A stretch of DNA of 24,146 nt. Source: a virus. Shown here one piece after another: positions 22,423 to 24,146 of this stretch. The position numbers and the translations under genes were made by a program. The stretch spans positions 1-24,146 of IMG/VR virus record IMGVR_UViG_3300042874_000062. One strand, 5' to 3'. Numbering within the stretch: position 1 is the first letter of the stretch; each line of letters begins with the position of its first letter. The notes under the pieces were generated by a model. That model was not told the origin of the DNA and did not search any database. It was given only the letters and a program-made list of their open reading frames with translations.

Positions 22423-22432
22423 TGGTGACGGT

Positions 22433-23500
22433 ATGAGCCTAGCAGCTGTAGGTTTCTTTATTTGGCCGCCCCAAGTGGCGACTTCCTCGCTCAACATGAC
22501 TACTAACCCGGTGGCCATTGACGCTGCTGACGAGAAGGCGGCTGGCATATTTCCTATGCCGGTATCAGGGACTATATCAAAGATAATCTGGCGTACCGGG
22601 ACAGTGACTACGGGCGCGACAGTGGACGTAAGGTTGGAGACAGTCAGCAGTACCGATGGTAATCCTAGCGGAACTCTGGTGGCCACGGACGCGAATGGTG
22701 CGCAGGCTGTCCTTCTCCCGGAAGACGACACACTGTTCAAAACCGCGCTTACTACAGCTGTCGCCGTTACTGCTGGTGACATGCTGGCGGTGGTCGTGGT
22801 TAATCCTGCGGTGTCGCCGGGCAACATACAGGTGTGCAGAACTGTGGCAGGTTATGCATCTAGTTCAAGCGCCTATTCTTCCCTGTTTACCGCCTCGTGG
22901 ATAAAGAATGCCGCGCAACTGATGTTCGGGTTTGAGATGCTCAACGGCAGCATAGTTGTGCCGCAGAGTTCTTATTTTGTAGGCAGTTCTGGCTTAGCCA
23001 ATACGTCGGTTGCTGCCGGAAATCAGCGGGGGGTGCGTATGCTGATGCCGTTCGCCGGGCGGATGGGCGCGGTTACTGCGGTTATCTCGCAGAGTGGATC
23101 ACGCGGCAATATCCAGTTCAAGGTTTACCGCGCGAGCGACGTGGAAACAGCCGCAGCGGCTACCAATGTGGTGGACGAGGATTTGGCAGCGTCCACGTCG
23201 TCCGCCGGCACGTACACCTACCCGCTAACCGCGCAGCTAGACTTCGCCAAGGGTGAGGAACTGTACGTAGTTCTGCAGCCTAGCGTCGCCGCTATAAGTT
23301 TGTACAACTGGCACGTGGATACTGCGTCCGACATGGACGGAAATCTGGTAGGCGGGAGCGCGCTGTACGCGGCGGCTCGAACCGGGCCAACCGGCGCTTT
23401 TAGCACAACTACCACACAGCGCCCCATGATGGGCATCGTGATTACTGCGATGGACGACGGCACTGGTGCTGGGCGCGCCGGTCTTAGCATAGGAATCTAG
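22433..23500 (+). CDS. Tail/fibre beta-sandwich protein with two similar halves (355 aa)
   Basis: The start is set at ATG 22433 (MSLAAVGFFIWPPQ). The longer frame upstream overlaps the previous gene and gives an Arg/Pro-rich, non-protein-like extension. The ribosome site is weak (GGTGACGGT), so coupling to the upstream stop is likely. Two tandem beta-sandwich-like halves are visible: residues 25-165 (ISKIIWRTGTVTTGATVDVRLE, then VTAGDMLAVVVVNPA) and 190-325 (MGAVTAVISQSGSRGNIQFKVYRA, then FAKGEELYVVLQPSV). Both resemble carbohydrate-binding or jelly-roll domains, which would fit glycan recognition. The final GRAGLSIGI is a short tail. Function as a receptor-interacting protein is inferred. 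Confidence 0.65.
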   Translation: MSLAAVGFFIWPPQVATSSLNMTTNPVAIDAADEKAAGIFPMPVSGTISKIIWRTGTVTTGATVDVRLETVSSTDGNPSGTLVATDANGAQAVLLPEDDTLFKTALTTAVAVTAGDMLAVVVVNPAVSPGNIQVCRTVAGYASSSSAYSSLFTASWIKNAAQLMFGFEMLNGSIVVPQSSYFVGSSGLANTSVAAGNQRGVRMLMPFAGRMGAVTAVISQSGSRGNIQFKVYRASDVETAAAATNVVDEDLAASTSSAGTYTYPLTAQLDFAKGEELYVVLQPSVAAISLYNWHVDTASDMDGNLVGGSALYAAARTGPTGAFSTTTTQRPMMGIVITAMDDGTGAGRAGLSIGI

Positions 23501-23502
23501 TC

Positions 23503-23820
23503 ATGACAGCGCCTTATAACCCGCCAGTAAAAAATGAAGACTTCATCATTTACGTTGCGCTGAACGACGCTGCCTTGTCTGCCTCGTTCAAAAGCAACCC
23601 AACCATTGCGGCAGGGGATTTCAAGGTCAGCCAAAATGGCGGAGCGCTCACCGACCTGACCACGCTGCCCGTCGTCGAGCCGGCGTCGTCCGTGCTGGTC
23701 AAGATCACCTTGTCTGCCACTGAGATGAATACGGACAACGTGGCGATTGTCGGCATCGATCAGACAGCGACCAAGGAATGGGCTGACTTTGTCATGAGCA
23801 TCCCTACCACGAGCGCGTAA
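23503..23820 (+). CDS. Small conserved tail protein (105 aa)
   Basis: ATG two bases after the previous stop, with AGGA just upstream. A short beta-rich protein: DFIIYVALNDAALSASFKSNPTIAAGDFKVSQNGG, then LTTLPVVEPASSVLVKITLSATEMNTDNVAIVGID and a final KEWADFVMSIP strand. The N-P-T-I-A-A-G-D-x-K-V-S and L-S-A-T-E-M-N-T-D segments are characteristic of a widespread small phage tail protein; I recognise the pattern but cannot name the family. It has no membrane segment. It is in the same frame as the following partial gene, from which it is separated only by TAA and one ACC codon. Confidence 0.7.
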   Translation: MTAPYNPPVKNEDFIIYVALNDAALSASFKSNPTIAAGDFKVSQNGGALTDLTTLPVVEPASSVLVKITLSATEMNTDNVAIVGIDQTATKEWADFVMSIPTTSA

Positions 23821-23823
23821 ACC

Positions 23824-24146
23824 GTGGCACAGCTGAAGATATTCTTTGGCAACAGGGCGGCTACTGGCGGAACTACCCCCGTCTCAAATGACCTGGGCGA
23901 CAGCTACGCCGTTCGTGCCAACGTCAATAGCGATCTGGGCGACTCGTACGCCGTTCGTGCCAACGTCAATAGCGATCTGGGCGACTCGTACGTAGTTGTC
24001 ACTACGACCTCCGTCGCCAACGATCTGGGCGACAGCTACGCCGTTCGTGCCAACGTCAGCAACGATCTGGGCGACTCGTACGTAGTTGTCACTACGACCT
24101 CCGTCAGCAACGATCTGGGCGACAGCTACGCTGTTCGTGCCAACGT
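23824..24146 (+). CDS. Tandem-repeat tail protein (3' truncated by the window)
   Basis: GTG 23824 is the first possible start after the in-frame TAA at 23818-23820; no clear ribosome site is seen. After about 20 unique residues (AQLKIFFGNRAATGGTTPVS) the protein is entirely built from SNDLGDSY-containing units alternating between two versions: a 14-residue unit ending AVRANV and a 16-residue unit ending VVVTTTSV. Six DLGDSY copies are visible before the window end and the frame stays open. It is likely a fibrous tail or surface protein rich in Asp, Gly, Ser and Val. Its full length and C-terminal domain are unknown. Confidence 0.65.
   Translation, partial: MAQLKIFFGNRAATGGTTPVSNDLGDSYAVRANVNSDLGDSYAVRANVNSDLGDSYVVVTTTSVANDLGDSYAVRANVSNDLGDSYVVVTTTSVSNDLGDSYAVRAN
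23890..24146 (+). repeat. Tandem DNA repeats (42- and 48-bp units) encoding DLGDSY
   Basis: DLGDSY codons begin at 23890, 23932, 23974, 24022, 24064 and 24112, giving spacings of 42, 42, 48, 42 and 48 bases. Units are nearly identical at the DNA level, which implies recent expansion by recombination or slippage. The array continues beyond the window. Confidence 0.85.

Noticed and set aside
22322-22432. Longer N-terminus for the 355-residue gene
   Set aside because: The extension overlaps the preceding gene and encodes an Arg/Pro/Cys-rich segment typical of an out-of-frame read; ATG 22433 gives a sensible N-terminus.
23890-24146. CRISPR-like or diversity-generating repeat
   Set aside because: The repeats are in frame, in tandem without unique spacers, and encode a periodic protein; no reverse transcriptase or cas gene is present.

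Overview
The window is a continuous, single-strand (+) late gene block from a tailed bacteriophage genome, probably a short-tailed (podovirus-like) phage. It covers head assembly, internal virion proteins, lysis and tail/host recognition. Every supported gene reads left to right, with short gaps or 1-22 base overlaps. Starts mostly follow AGGAG-type ribosome binding sites, and the DNA is GC-rich with G/C-ending codons. This fits a phage of a Gram-negative, high-GC proteobacterium; the host itself cannot be read from the sequence. No terminase, portal, integrase, replication, tRNA or CRISPR element is visible here, so lifestyle is undetermined.

Layout. Positions 1-651 hold the end of a probable scaffolding protein, followed by an N4-gp56-type major capsid protein (688-1731). 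A 109-residue gene (1788-2117) is bracketed by two UUCG-loop hairpins, the second of which looks like a true terminator. Two small unknown genes and a head-tail adaptor follow (2161-3492). Two overlapping genes then encode a 431-residue Ala/Gln-rich protein and a 2226-residue polyvalent protein (3506-11481). The latter has a glycine-rich hydrophobic N-terminus, an HExxxH metallopeptidase-like motif and a long helical C-terminal half, and is probably ejected with the DNA. A compact lysis segment (11490-13070) contains a small C-tail membrane protein, a small overlapping ORF, and a GH24 lysozyme fused in frame to a holin-like membrane module.

The rest (13165-24146) is tail and receptor recognition: a nozzle/stabilisation-like protein, a run of small beta-rich virion proteins, an RCC1-repeat propeller protein, two large fibre-like proteins, an associated helical protein, and further small beta-rich proteins. 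The window ends inside a gene made of DLGDSY-type tandem repeats. Codon use shifts around 16-19 kb, consistent with exchanged host-range modules.

Strongest unusual signals. (1) A 64-codon ORF (6863-7057) is nested out of frame in the giant gene, preceded by a near-perfect GGAGGTGA ribosome binding site; its third-position GC (about 70% by hand count) is far higher than that of the host frame (about 34%). (2) The lysozyme-holin fusion carries an internal in-frame GTG start with its own GAGGAG site, suggesting one gene makes both the fusion and a free holin. (3) Two periodic arrays occur in the 763-residue tail protein, and a DLGDSY repeat gene is cut by the window edge. (4) A perfect 11-bp inverted repeat lies inside the coding sequence at 18687-18718.
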